From NCBI RefSeq assembly GCF_015354505.1, contig NZ_JACAFP010000019.1, forward strand, positions 1 to 32,092: 32,092 bases of DNA, in the 5' to 3' direction. Shown here piece after piece: positions 21,956-30,288 of this stretch (the first letter of the stretch is position 1; every line of letters begins with the position of its first letter). The stretch comes from Microbacterium sp. UFMG61. Lineage in GTDB: Bacteria; Actinomycetota; Actinomycetes; Actinomycetales; Microbacteriaceae. The notes beneath the pieces were generated by a model. That model saw nothing but the letters and a program-made list of their open reading frames with translations, did no database searches and had not been told where the DNA came from. A program made the translations under genes and the position numbers.

Positions 21956-24900
21956 TCAGATCGCCTTGCGCAGGGTGTATCCGCGGGGCGTCGCGACGAA
22001 GCCGGCCTCCTGCAGGGCGAGCGCGAGATCGGTGCCGTAGACGCCGTCGCCGTTCACCTTCTCGACCGTCAGTGTGTCGAGCCGGCGGGCTCGTGCGGTC
22101 GCGGCGAGGTCGGTGGCGGCGGCTTTCAGGATGTCGGTGTCGTCTGTGAAGCACAGCACCGTGCGCCCTCCTCGTTCGAGATACAGCACGAGCGACCCGT
22201 CGACGAGCACGACCAGACCACCCGCCTTGCGTCCCGGACGGTGCGACACGTCGTCTCGGCGCGGCCACCCGAGCGCGGCGCCGTAGGGATTCGCCGGATC
22301 CGTCGCGGCGAGCGTCACGGCGTCGCGCGGCGGCGGGTCGGCGAGGCCCGCGAAGGTCCGCAGACGGTCGACGGTGGCGGATGCCGCGAACTGCGCGGCG
22401 CCGAGCTTCTCGATCACGTACCCGCGACGGCAGTGCCCGGCCTCTTCGAAGCCGGCGAGCACGCGATAGGCCTGCGCGAAGCCGCCCGGCACACCCTCGG
22501 CCTGCACCGCACCACGGGTGACCACGCCGTAGCGGTCGAGCAGCAGCCCGGCGGTCACGGTCGCGCGGCGCGCGGCATCCGTCTCTACCGACGGCAGCAG
22601 CGACCATCGGCCGCCGACCGACGTCGGCCGCGGTGCGGTGCGGGTCAACGACATGCCGCGATAGGTGCGCGCGCGCGGGGCCCGCCGGGTCACGCGGTGA
22701 GCCTGGGACCCGCCGGCGAGCAGCGACCGGATCGGCGCGAAGGTGTCGTTCGTCACCCTGCCCGCCCAGGTGAGCGCCCAGAGCGCTTCGAGCACGGACT
22801 GCTCGTTCTCGGCTCCCGCCATCTCCTTGAGTTGCGAAGCGAAGTACGCACCACCCGCGTCGAGCGCGCCGAGCACCCGCGCCTCGAGCGAGTCGGGGGC
22901 GATCTCGTCGTCGGGTTCGGGCATCGTGAACGGTGCGAGGTCGGCGGGATGCAGCGACACCCACCCGTCACGACCCGGCAGAGTGCCGTGGCCCGACCAG
23001 ATGACCTCTCCGGCTGCCGTCAGCTCGTCGAGAAGGGCGGGGGAGTAGTCGCGCACCCGCGAGGGCAGCACGAGCGATTCCCACGCGCTCGCGGGGATCG
23101 GGACGCCCGCGAACTGCTCGATCACCGTGAGCACGCCGTCGAGTCCCTCCAGCGGACGACTGAGATGCTGCCACTCCGGCAGGAAGCGGGCATAGGCCTC
23201 CGGCGACACCGGTTCGACACTGCCGCGGATCGCGGCGAGCGACCGCATGCGCAGCCGCCGCAGCACCTCAGTGTCGCACCACTCGGTCTCGTTCGCCGCA
23301 CCCGAGGCCTCGGGCAGGAAGTATCCGCTCGTCAGACGCCCGGAATGCTCCAGCCGCTGCAGCGTGTGGCGGGCGACAGCGGCACCGAGGCCGAAGCGCT
23401 CGGCGACGGCATCCGTCGTGAAGGGACCGTGAGTGCGGGCGTATCGCGCGATGAGATCGCCGAGCGGGTCGGCGAGAGGCTCGAGGAAGGCGACCGGGAT
23501 GCCGGTGGGCAGCGCCGCGCCCAGCGCGTCGCGCAACCGGCCGGCGTCTTCGATCGCGGCGATTCGGGTGGCACCCGCGATCGTCACGGGGATCGCGCGG
23601 CGCGCGGTGACGAGCGCATCGAGGTGCGCGGCGGCTGTTCCGGTCTCGGGGTCGAGCCGTTGGTCGATCTCGGCCGCATCCATCGGTCCGAGCATCCGTA
23701 GCAGGTCGGCGACGCCCTCGAGCCCGCGTGCGCGCCGTTCCGGATCGAGCCGCTGCGCCTCGCGTTCGAACTGGGCGATGACGGCGGGGTCGAGCAGCTC
23801 GCGCAACTCGACCGTGCCAAGCAGCTCTCCGAGCAGTGCGGGGTCGACTGAGAGAGCGGCGGCGCGACGCTCGGCGAGGGGCGAGTCGCCCTCGTACATG
23901 AACGCACCCACATAGCCGAACAGCAGGTCACGCGCGTACGGCGAGGGCTGTGACGGCTGGGTCTCGACGAGACGGATGCGTCGGTCGGCGATCGACGTCG
24001 CGAGCCTGCGCAGCGACGGCAGATCGTAGACGTCCTGCAGCACCTCGCGCAGGGTCTCGAGGATCACCGGGAAGGTCGGATGCCGTCGAGCCACCTCGAG
24101 CAGCTGCGCCGACCGCTGGCGCTGCTGCCACAGCGGCGTGCGTTTGTTGGGGTTCATGCGCGGCATCAGCAGCGCTCGGGCGGCGCACTCGCGGAAGCGC
24201 GAGGCGAAGAGCGCCGACCCGCCGACCTCCTGCGTCACGAGCTGCTCGAGCTCGTCGGGATCGAACACGAACAGCTCGGCGCCGGGCGGCTCGGCCTCGG
24301 CATCCGGGATGCGCACGATGATGCCGTCATCGCTCGCGACCGCCGATCCCTCGACGCCGAGGCGCTCGCGGATGCGCGCGTTGATCGCCAGCGCCCACGG
24401 CGCGTGCACCTTCATGCCGTACGGCGAGTGCAGGATGACGCGCCAGTCGCCGACCTCGTCGTGGCCGCGCTCGACCGTGAGCGTGCGGTCGGTGGGCAGG
24501 GTTCCGGTCGCCTCGCGCTGCTCGGTCAGGTGCGCCATCAGGTTCAGGCGGGCCTGATCGTCGAGACCCGCGTCGATGAGTCGCTGAGCGGCCTTCTCGG
24601 GCGTCGCCGCCGCCACCTCTCGCGAGAACCTGCCGAGCGCCTCGCCGAGTTCGAACGGGCGGCCGATGCCGTCGCCGTGCCAGAACGGCACCTTGCCGGG
24701 CTGCCCGTACGCGGGGATCACGTTGACCCGGTCGTGGGTGATCTCGGCGATCCGCCAGCTCGTCGTGCCGAGTGTGAAGACATCGCCGACGCGGGACTCG
24801 TAGACCATCTCCTCGTCGAGTTCGCCCACGCGTGCGCCCGTCGACTCTCCGGCGACGAACACGCCGAACAGGCCGCGATCGGGGATCGTGCCCCCGCTCG

Positions 24901-26587
24901 TGACGGCGATGCGCTGTGCACCAGGACGCCCGGTCAGCGTGCCGGCGTCCCTGTCCCACACCAGACGGGGGCGCAGCTCGGCGAACTCGTCGGAGGGGAA
25001 GCGGCCGGCGAGCAGATCGAGCGTCGCCTCATAGGCCGAGCGGGGGAGCGACTGGAACGGTGCCGACCGGCGGACCGTCTCGAACCACTCCTCGACGCCG
25101 ATAGCCCCCAGCGCGCTCGCGGCGACGGTCTGCTGCGCGAGGATGTCGAGCGGGTTGCGCGGCACCTGGATGGCCTCGATCTTGCCCGCCAGCATCCGCT
25201 CGGTGACGATCGCGGTGTGCAGCACGTCGCCCCGATGCTTCGGGAAGAGGGCTGCGCGGCTGATCTCGCCGACCTGGTGGCCGGCGCGCCCCACGCGCTG
25301 CAGACCGGATGCCGCGGAGGGGGGCGCCTCGACCTGGATCACCAGGTCGACGGCACCCATGTCGATGCCGAGCTCGAGGCTGCTCGTCGCGACGACGCAG
25401 CGCAGCACACCGGACTTGAGCTCCTCCTCGACCTGGGCGCGCTGCTCCTTCGAGACCGAACCGTGGTGGGCCTTGGCGAGCACGGGGTCGGCTCCGGCCG
25501 TGGCACCCGCCTGTGCCATCATCGCCGCCGGCATCCGCGTGCTGGGTTCCTGAGCCTGTCGAAGGAGCCCCATGCGCTCGGAGTAGATCTCGTTGAGCCG
25601 CCCGGTGAGGCGCTCGGCGAGTCGTCGGGAGTTCGAGAACACGATGGTCGACTTGTTCTGCAGGATGCGGTCGACGATCGCCTCCTCGACATGCGGCCAC
25701 ACGGAACCGGTGACCTCGGTGTACTCGGCCTCGGCTGCGTCGCCGGCATCCTTCGGAGCTCCGGGCGGTGGAGGCGGGTTCGTCATGTCGTCCATCGGGA
25801 CGACGACGCCGAGTTCGAACGTCTTCGACGCGGGGGGAGCGACGATCTCGACCGGGGCCGCCCCGCCGAGGAATCGTGCGACCTCGTCGATCGGCCGCAC
25901 CGTGGCGGACAGCCCGATGCGCTGCGCCGGCTCGTCGTGGCCATGGGTGCGGCGCAGAGCGTCGAGCCGTTCGAGGCTCACCGCGAGATGGGCGCCGCGT
26001 TTGGTCGCGGCGACCGCGTGCACCTCGTCGATGATGACCGTGTACACGTCGCGCAGCGTCTCGCCGGCCCGGCTGGTGAGCATCAGGTACAGCGACTCGG
26101 GCGTCGTGATGAGGATGTCGGGCGGATCGGAGACGAGCTTGCGGCGGTCGCTCGAGGTCGTGTCGCCCGACCGCACTCCGACCGTCACGGCCGGGGCTTC
26201 GAGGCCGAGCCGGCGGGCGGACTGGCCGATGCCGATCAGCGGGGAGCGCAGGTTGCGCTCGACGTCGACGCCCAGGGCCTTCAGCGGCGAGATGTAGAGG
26301 ATGCGGGTGCGCGAGGTGTCTTTCGCCTTCGCGGCGTTCGCCTTCCCGTTCGCCTTCGCGCTCGCTGTCTCGTTCGCCGTGTTCTCGCTGCGTTCGCGGA
26401 ACACGCTGTCGATCGCCCAGAGGAAGGCCGACAGGGTCTTGCCTGATCCGGTCGGCGCGACGACGAGAGCGTGCTTGCCCGCGGAGATCGCATTCCAGGC
26501 GCCCGCCTGCGCGGGGGTGGGCGCGGGAAAAGCACCCCGGAACCAGTCTTGCGTGGCGGGGGTGAAGCGGTCGAGCACGTCGCTCAT
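21956..26587 (-). CDS. lhr: Lhr-type ATP-dependent DNA helicase
   Basis: Large Helicase-Related protein, 1543 residues, an SF2 3'-to-5' helicase involved in DNA repair. Visible: Q-motif region FTPATQDWFRGAFPAPTPAQAGAW, motif I APTGSGKT (44-51), motif Ia SPLKALGVD, motif II DEVH (187-190), motif III SAT, motif IV STIVFSNSRRLAERL, motif V ATSSLELGIDMG, motif VI QRVGRAGHQ, then the winged-helix and long C-terminal Lhr domains. Two insertions stand out: an Ala/Lys/Asn-rich stretch (about residues 66-92) between motifs I and Ia, and a segment near residue 343 encoded by a REP-like element. ATG 26587 matches the family start, although the frame is open to 27037. Purine-rich GGAGGG touches the ATG directly. 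Confidence 0.93.
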   Translation of the reverse strand: MSDVLDRFTPATQDWFRGAFPAPTPAQAGAWNAISAGKHALVVAPTGSGKTLSAFLWAIDSVFRERSENTANETASAKANGKANAAKAKDTSRTRILYISPLKALGVDVERNLRSPLIGIGQSARRLGLEAPAVTVGVRSGDTTSSDRRKLVSDPPDILITTPESLYLMLTSRAGETLRDVYTVIIDEVHAVAATKRGAHLAVSLERLDALRRTHGHDEPAQRIGLSATVRPIDEVARFLGGAAPVEIVAPPASKTFELGVVVPMDDMTNPPPPPGAPKDAGDAAEAEYTEVTGSVWPHVEEAIVDRILQNKSTIVFSNSRRLAERLTGRLNEIYSERMGLLRQAQEPSTRMPAAMMAQAGATAGADPVLAKAHHGSVSKEQRAQVEEELKSGVLRCVVATSSLELGIDMGAVDLVIQVEAPPSAASGLQRVGRAGHQVGEISRAALFPKHRGDVLHTAIVTERMLAGKIEAIQVPRNPLDILAQQTVAASALGAIGVEEWFETVRRSAPFQSLPRSAYEATLDLLAGRFPSDEFAELRPRLVWDRDAGTLTGRPGAQRIAVTSGGTIPDRGLFGVFVAGESTGARVGELDEEMVYESRVGDVFTLGTTSWRIAEITHDRVNVIPAYGQPGKVPFWHGDGIGRPFELGEALGRFSREVAAATPEKAAQRLIDAGLDDQARLNLMAHLTEQREATGTLPTDRTLTVERGHDEVGDWRVILHSPYGMKVHAPWALAINARIRERLGVEGSAVASDDGIIVRIPDAEAEPPGAELFVFDPDELEQLVTQEVGGSALFASRFRECAARALLMPRMNPNKRTPLWQQRQRSAQLLEVARRHPTFPVILETLREVLQDVYDLPSLRRLATSIADRRIRLVETQPSQPSPYARDLLFGYVGAFMYEGDSPLAERRAAALSVDPALLGELLGTVELRELLDPAVIAQFEREAQRLDPERRARGLEGVADLLRMLGPMDAAEIDQRLDPETGTAAAHLDALVTARRAIPVTIAGATRIAAIEDAGRLRDALGAALPTGIPVAFLEPLADPLGDLIARYARTHGPFTTDAVAERFGLGAAVARHTLQRLEHSGRLTSGYFLPEASGAANETEWCDTEVLRRLRMRSLAAIRGSVEPVSPEAYARFLPEWQHLSRPLEGLDGVLTVIEQFAGVPIPASAWESLVLPSRVRDYSPALLDELTAAGEVIWSGHGTLPGRDGWVSLHPADLAPFTMPEPDDEIAPDSLEARVLGALDAGGAYFASQLKEMAGAENEQSVLEALWALTWAGRVTNDTFAPIRSLLAGGSQAHRVTRRAPRARTYRGMSLTRTAPRPTSVGGRWSLLPSVETDAARRATVTAGLLLDRYGVVTRGAVQAEGVPGGFAQAYRVLAGFEEAGHCRRGYVIEKLGAAQFAASATVDRLRTFAGLADPPPRDAVTLAATDPANPYGAALGWPRRDDVSHRPGRKAGGLVVLVDGSLVLYLERGGRTVLCFTDDTDILKAAATDLAATARARRLDTLTVEKVNGDGVYGTDLALALQEAGFVATPRGYTLRKAI
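25549..25569. repeat. REP-like element copy inside lhr
   Basis: TTCCTGAGCCTGTCGAAGGA is a diverged copy of the core present twice at 1-80. On the coding strand it is read in frame as LLRQAQEP. Neighbouring residues on both sides match conserved Lhr sequence, so it looks like an in-frame insertion. Confidence 0.75.
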
Positions 26588-26656
26588 CCCTCCATCATCA
26601 CCCGTGCCACCGACATCGGGGTCGCCATTGTCCGAGGCCGCGGGCATGCTGTAGGC

Positions 26657-27067
26657 ATGGCGTCGCACAGCACGAACTACGTGAGCACTTTCATCGAGGT
26701 GTCCGAGGACTGCCCGGTCGACCACGCCGAAGAGCCGCCGGCGGGCGAGAAGCCGACGATCGCCGCGCTGCACCACCGACTGATCGCGGAAGAGCCCTAC
26801 ACGCGCACGTCTGACGACGTGATCTTCGAGACCCACGCGCTGCGCACCGGACTCGACCCCCACGACACCACAGCGCGAGAGGCGTTCTTCTCGAAGGGCC
26901 AGCCCTGCCTGCGCTCCTCGCCGCTGGGCAAGCGCTACGGCTGGGGCATCGCTCACGACGCCGAGGGGCGGGTCGCGCTCGTGCCCCGCGGCTCCGAGGA
27001 GTACGCGCTCCTGGCCGCCGACCCCGCGATCACCCATACGAAGGCGATGCGGAGCCGGCGGGCCTGA
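26657..27067 (+). CDS. DUF6157 family protein
   Basis: A 136-residue soluble protein that starts SHSTNYVSTFIEVSEDCPVDHAEEPP and contains PYTRTSDDVIFETHALR, REAFFSKGQPCLRSSPLGKRYGWGIAHDAEGRVAL and GSEEYALL. This pattern is the DUF6157 family found in many bacteria; no function is known. ATG at 26657 gives the family start; CATGCT at 26645-26650 lies six bases upstream and may be a leaderless -10 with a non-consensus first base. The gene is divergent from lhr (69-bp gap) and ends only 5 bp from the convergent ABC-F stop. Confidence 0.83.
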   Translation: MASHSTNYVSTFIEVSEDCPVDHAEEPPAGEKPTIAALHHRLIAEEPYTRTSDDVIFETHALRTGLDPHDTTAREAFFSKGQPCLRSSPLGKRYGWGIAHDAEGRVALVPRGSEEYALLAADPAITHTKAMRSRRA

Positions 27068-27072
27068 GCCTG

Positions 27073-28764
27073 TCAGATCTCGGCGAGAGATCCGTCCGCC
27101 TCGATCTCGAGTGTCAGATCGAGGTCGAGCCTCGAGAGGAACGCGTCGTCGTGACTCACGACGAGCACGGCCCCGCGGTAGGCGCGCAGCGCCTCGACCA
27201 GCTGGTCGACGGTGTCGATGTCGAGGTTGTTGGTCGGCTCATCGAGCACCACCAGGTGGGGCGCCGGGTCCGCGAGCAGCAGCGTCGCCAGTGCCACCCG
27301 GAACCGCTCGCCGCCGGACAGCGCGGAGACCGGTCGATCGGCGGTGGCCCCGCGGATCAGGAACCGCGCGAGCCGGTTGCGCAGTTCCTTCTCGGGTACC
27401 TGCGGCGCCGCATCCGCGATGTTCTCGAACACCGAACTGTGCTCATCGAGCCCGTCGACCCGCTGCGGCAGGTAGCCGATGCGGTCGGTGAGGGCCGTGG
27501 CCTCGAGGGTGGGCCGTTCAGAACTCAGCACCGATCTCTCTGCGTCACCCTGACACGCCTCGTCCGCCCCGATTTCCGCCCCGGGGCCCGGCATCGATGC
27601 TGAGTCGTGAACGTCGGCGTCGCGCACCAGCCGCTCGAGCAGCGTCGTCTTGCCGGCACCGTTGCGTCCGATCAGCGCGACGCGCTCGCCGCCCTGCACG
27701 ATCCACGAGCGCTCCTCGTCTGCGAGCTCGGCCACACGTCGACTGCGCGAGATCTGGGGGTCTGGCAGCTCGATCTTCATCGAGGCATCCGCGCGGATCC
27801 GGCGCCCCGCCTCGTCGAGCGATGCGCGGGCGGCATCCTCCTTCGCCCCGACCTCGGTGCGCAGTCGTCCGGCCGAGACCTCGGCGGCCATCTTGCGGCC
27901 GTGCGCGATGATCTTCGGAACCCGCTTCTCGATCTCGGCCTTCTTGGCGGTGCGGGCGCGATGGGCGAGCTTCACCTCGGCCTCTATGCGCTGGCGCTTC
28001 TCCTTGCGGAATTCCTGCTTCGCGGTGACCTCGGCCTGTCGTGCCGCCTCCTGCTCGGTGTCGAGCCAGGCCCGCCACTCGGAGTACGGACCGCCGAAGA
28101 CGCTCAGAGTCTGGGCGTAGAGCTCAGCGGTGTCGTCCATCAGCTCGAGCAGCGACAGGTCGTGGCTGACCACGATCAGCGTGCCCTTCCAGGCCCGGAC
28201 CATCGCCGCCAGTGTCGCGCGCGCGTCGCGATCGAGGTTGTTGGTGGGCTCGTCGAGCAGCGTGATCGGCGCACGCCGCAGGCGGATGCCGGCGATCGCG
28301 ACGAGCACCGCCTCCCCTCCCGACAGCTCGCCGATGCGACGGTCGAGGAAGTCGGGCGCGAGACCGGCCTCGGCCAGCGACATCTCGGCGCGCGCCTCGA
28401 TGTCCCAGTCGTCGCCGACCGCATCGAAATGGGCGGGATCGACGTCGCCGGCTCCGATCGCGCGCACGGCGTCGAGAGCCGCGGCGACTCCGAGCAGATC
28501 GGCGACGCGACGATCGACGTCGAGCGTCAGCTGCTGCGGCAGGTACGCGACCTCGCCGCTCGCGGAGACGACGCCCGACGTCGCGGCCAGCTCGCCGGCG
28601 ATCAGTCGCAGCAGCGTCGACTTGCCGGCGCCGTTGCGTCCGACGAGGCCGGTGCGGCCGGAGCCGAACGAGCCCGAGACCGAATCGAGGGCGAGTGAGC
28701 CGTCCGGCCAGGCGAAGGTGAGGCGGTCCAGAGTGACCGCGGCGTGAAGAGTGGGTACGGGCAT
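27073..28764 (-). CDS. ABC-F family ATPase (ribosome-associated, possible antibiotic resistance)
   Basis: Soluble protein of 563 residues with two ABC domains and no membrane segments. NBD1: GRNGAGKST (42-50), [20 protein letters not shown]2: [33 protein letters not shown]. The charged helical linker between them ([36 protein letters not shown]) is the part that reaches into the ribosome in this family. ABC-F proteins rescue stalled or drug-bound ribosomes. NBD2 carries an extra acidic loop of about 28 residues between Walker A and the Q-loop (around 27500-27600). ATG 28764 has AGGACA upstream. A ~190-base structured leader suggests attenuation control. Resistance versus housekeeping role is undecided. 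Confidence 0.88.
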   Translation of the reverse strand: MPVPTLHAAVTLDRLTFAWPDGSLALDSVSGSFGSGRTGLVGRNGAGKSTLLRLIAGELAATSGVVSASGEVAYLPQQLTLDVDRRVADLLGVAAALDAVRAIGAGDVDPAHFDAVGDDWDIEARAEMSLAEAGLAPDFLDRRIGELSGGEAVLVAIAGIRLRRAPITLLDEPTNNLDRDARATLAAMVRAWKGTLIVVSHDLSLLELMDDTAELYAQTLSVFGGPYSEWRAWLDTEQEAARQAEVTAKQEFRKEKRQRIEAEVKLAHRARTAKKAEIEKRVPKIIAHGRKMAAEVSAGRLRTEVGAKEDAARASLDEAGRRIRADASMKIELPDPQISRSRRVAELADEERSWIVQGGERVALIGRNGAGKTTLLERLVRDADVHDSASMPGPGAEIGADEACQGDAERSVLSSERPTLEATALTDRIGYLPQRVDGLDEHSSVFENIADAAPQVPEKELRNRLARFLIRGATADRPVSALSGGERFRVALATLLLADPAPHLVVLDEPTNNLDIDTVDQLVEALRAYRGAVLVVSHDDAFLSRLDLDLTLEIEADGSLAEI

Positions 28765-28956
28765 GGTGTGTCCTGTCGAGTGCGGGGTGCACTGACACCG
28801 GTCGCCGCGAAGACCCCGTCTGAGCGGGGTGCGCCGTCGGGAGGACGGTGGGCGATGGTCTGCCGTGGAGTCGGCGATCGTCGGGTCAGCGCGCGGAGGG
28901 ATGAGCGCGGAGGCGACGGATCAGATCAAAGGACTTCCAGACACGGCGGACAGGAC
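28765..28956 (-). promoter_or_regulatory. Long structured leader of the ABC-F gene (candidate attenuator)
   Basis: From the inferred transcription start near 28956 to the ATG there are about 190 untranslated bases, unusual in a window where most leaders are absent or very short. It contains two perfect hairpins, ACCCCG/CGGGGT at 28813-28830 and CCGTC/GACGG at 28834-28848, and a possible seven-codon reading frame at 28944-28921 starting GTG. Drug-resistance ABC-F genes are often controlled by such leaders. The rest of the 319-bp gap up to 29083 holds the two promoters and no gene. Confidence 0.4.
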
Positions 28957-28962
28957 TCCACG

Positions 28963-28992
28963 ACGATACCCGGGCGTGTCGCGTTTTCGCAA
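28963..28992 (-). promoter_or_regulatory. Candidate promoter of the ABC-F gene
   Basis: On the minus strand, TTGCGA (28992-28987), an 18-base spacer and TATCGT (28968-28963) form a plausible SigA-type promoter. An AAAA run lies directly after the -35. Confidence 0.45.
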
Positions 28993-29071
28993 CCCCGGGC
29001 GCGTCGCGATGTTCGGCGTGGTGAGTTCGTACATCCTCCCGGCGGGGGATGCCGGGCTGCCGTCGCATCCG

Positions 29072-29077
29072 TACGGT
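29072..29077 (+). promoter_or_regulatory. -10 box of a leaderless promoter
   Basis: TACGGT, spacer GGAGTC, then ATG at 29084: six bases between box and start codon. Confidence 0.6.
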
Positions 29078-29083
29078 GGAGTC

Positions 29084-29527
29084 ATGGCAGATCACGAACC
29101 GAGCTCGCACGAGATGCGCACCCGGATGGGCCTCGGCGCGGGCCTGGCCGTCGGCATGGGAGCGGGGGTCGCGTTCGGAGTCTCGCTCGACAACTGGGCG
29201 GTGGGCATCGGGATCGGTCTCGCGATCGGCATCGCGCTGTCGGTCGCCTTCAGCCGTGCGCCGCGGCCGGCCGCGCCGGAGGAGTCTGCGGAGAATGACG
29301 GGGCGGGCGTTGCCGGCGACGGGGCGGCTGCTGCCGGCGCCCGAGGGGATGCTGGCGACGACAGGGCGGATGCCGACGACGACGGGGCGGATGCCGGCGA
29401 CGACGGGGCGGATGCCGGCGACGACGGGGCGGATGCCGGCGACGACGGGGCGGATGCCGGCGGCATCGGCGGTCCGGATGCTTCCGGCCGTGACGAACCC
29501 ACGTCGGACGGCCCCCGATCGGTCTGA
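29084..29527 (+). CDS. Small membrane protein with acidic repeat tail
   Basis: A 147-residue protein. Residues 1-57 form a glycine-rich membrane hairpin (MGLGAGLAVGMGAGVAFGVSLDNWAVGIGIGLAIGIALSVAF), probably two short transmembrane helices with small-residue packing. The rest is a long, disordered, Asp-rich tail with five copies of a seven-residue unit (ADAGDDG) encoded by 21-bp repeats. The family of the membrane part is common in actinobacteria as a hypothetical protein; no function is known. Start at 29084 is set by the leaderless promoter and by the MADHEPSSHEMRTRMG opening. Confidence 0.75.
   Translation: MADHEPSSHEMRTRMGLGAGLAVGMGAGVAFGVSLDNWAVGIGIGLAIGIALSVAFSRAPRPAAPEESAENDGAGVAGDGAAAAGARGDAGDDRADADDDGADAGDDGADAGDDGADAGDDGADAGGIGGPDASGRDEPTSDGPRSV
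29345..29449 (+). repeat. 21-bp minisatellite in the acidic-tail gene
   Basis: Five units of 21 bp: 29345-29365 (degenerate), 29366-29386 (one change), 29387-29407, 29408-29428 and 29429-29449 (identical), plus a partial sixth. Each codes for ADAGDDG. The last identical copies point to recent expansion. Confidence 0.9.
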
Positions 29528-29560
29528 CGCACCCGAACGGTCTGATACCCCCCCCGACGA

Positions 29561-29576
29561 GCCTGAGTGCTCAGGC
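29561..29576. terminator. Short palindrome over the esterase stop codon
   Basis: GCCTGAG-TG-CTCAGGC, 7-bp arms, overlaps the TGA of the esterase (29573-29571). It lies between convergent genes; a run of eight C residues is at 29548-29555. Weak terminator candidate. Confidence 0.35.
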
Positions 29577-30227
29577 CTTCGCGACGCGCTCCATCCACTT
29601 CGTGAGGAAGACGTGCACGTCGCGCAGCTCGTCCTCGGAGATGCTGTGGGTGAGGCCGGTGTACACGCGCCCTGAGAGCTCGGAGTGCGACGGAAGCCAC
29701 TCGGCCGTGTGGGCGATGCGCGCGGGCGGGATCACCTCGTCGTTCGACCCTCGGCCCCAGAACACCTGCGGACGCTTCTCGGTGAGCAGCTCGTCGTTCG
29801 GCAGCTCACCGTCGGCGACGTAGCCGCTCAGGGCGACCACGGCATCGACGCGATCGGGGGCGAGGCGCAGTGCCTGCAGGGCGACCGCGGCGCCCTGGGA
29901 GAACCCGAGGAACGCGACGGACGGAGCATCCGCCGCCGAGTCGTCGAGCCAGCGCAGGAAGGACTCCGCCGCGGTCGTCACCGCTGCGGAGCTGCGGCCG
30001 TCGAGACCCTCGATCGGGTACCAGGAGCGTCCGGGCATGGGCCAGGGCGGTGCGAGAGGGGCAGCGACGGATGCCACGGCGATGCCCTCGGGAAGGTAGG
30101 GGACGAGTCCGAAGAGGTCGTTCTCGTCGGCTCCGTATCCGTGCAGGAGCACGAGCAGCGGGAGGCCCGCGCGTTCGGCGGTGGACCAGCGCGTGAGAGC
30201 GCCGTCGATCGTCAGTTCGTCACTCAC
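29571..30227 (-). CDS. Phospholipase/carboxylesterase family alpha/beta hydrolase
   Basis: Serine hydrolase of 218 residues. The oxyanion and first strand region is LLVLLHGYGADENDLFGLVPYL; the nucleophile Ser110 sits in LGFSQGAAVALQ; Asp163 in GSNDEVIPP and His194 in GLTHSIS complete the triad. No signal peptide, so cytoplasmic. The family cleaves short acyl esters, lysophospholipids or acyl-thioesters. GTG at 30227 has GAAGGG directly before it and CATCAT six bases upstream; longer open frame to 30377 is unlikely because it runs into the divergent gene. Confidence 0.87.
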   Translation of the reverse strand: MSDELTIDGALTRWSTAERAGLPLLVLLHGYGADENDLFGLVPYLPEGIAVASVAAPLAPPWPMPGRSWYPIEGLDGRSSAAVTTAAESFLRWLDDSAADAPSVAFLGFSQGAAVALQALRLAPDRVDAVVALSGYVADGELPNDELLTEKRPQVFWGRGSNDEVIPPARIAHTAEWLPSHSELSGRVYTGLTHSISEDELRDVHVFLTKWMERVAKA

Positions 30228-30276
30228 CCCTTCATGATGCCAGTCACCTCGGACACCGGCTCGCGGGTGCGGCTGG

Positions 30277-30282
30277 TAGAAA
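30277..30282 (+). promoter_or_regulatory. Possible leaderless -10 for the NUDIX-like gene
   Basis: TAGAAA lies six bases before ATG 30289. The final base is A instead of the conserved T. AAAGGA overlapping it could instead act as a ribosome site. Confidence 0.35.
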
Positions 30283-30288
30283 GGACAC

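Noticed and set aside
24080..26446. A 788-codon open frame on the plus strand inside lhr
   Set aside because: Low-complexity Arg/Gly/Asp-rich translation with no domain, exactly opposite conserved helicase sequence.
28886..29110. A 74-codon minus-strand frame upstream of the ABC-F gene
   Set aside because: It overlaps the inferred promoter and the divergent gene's start, is Arg/His-rich, and has no ribosome site.
29345..29449. Second possible CRISPR-like array
   Set aside because: Uninterrupted 21-bp coding tandem repeats without spacers.
29548..29555. C8 homopolymer as a phase-variation switch
   Set aside because: It lies between two stop codons of convergent genes, so slippage would not change any frame.
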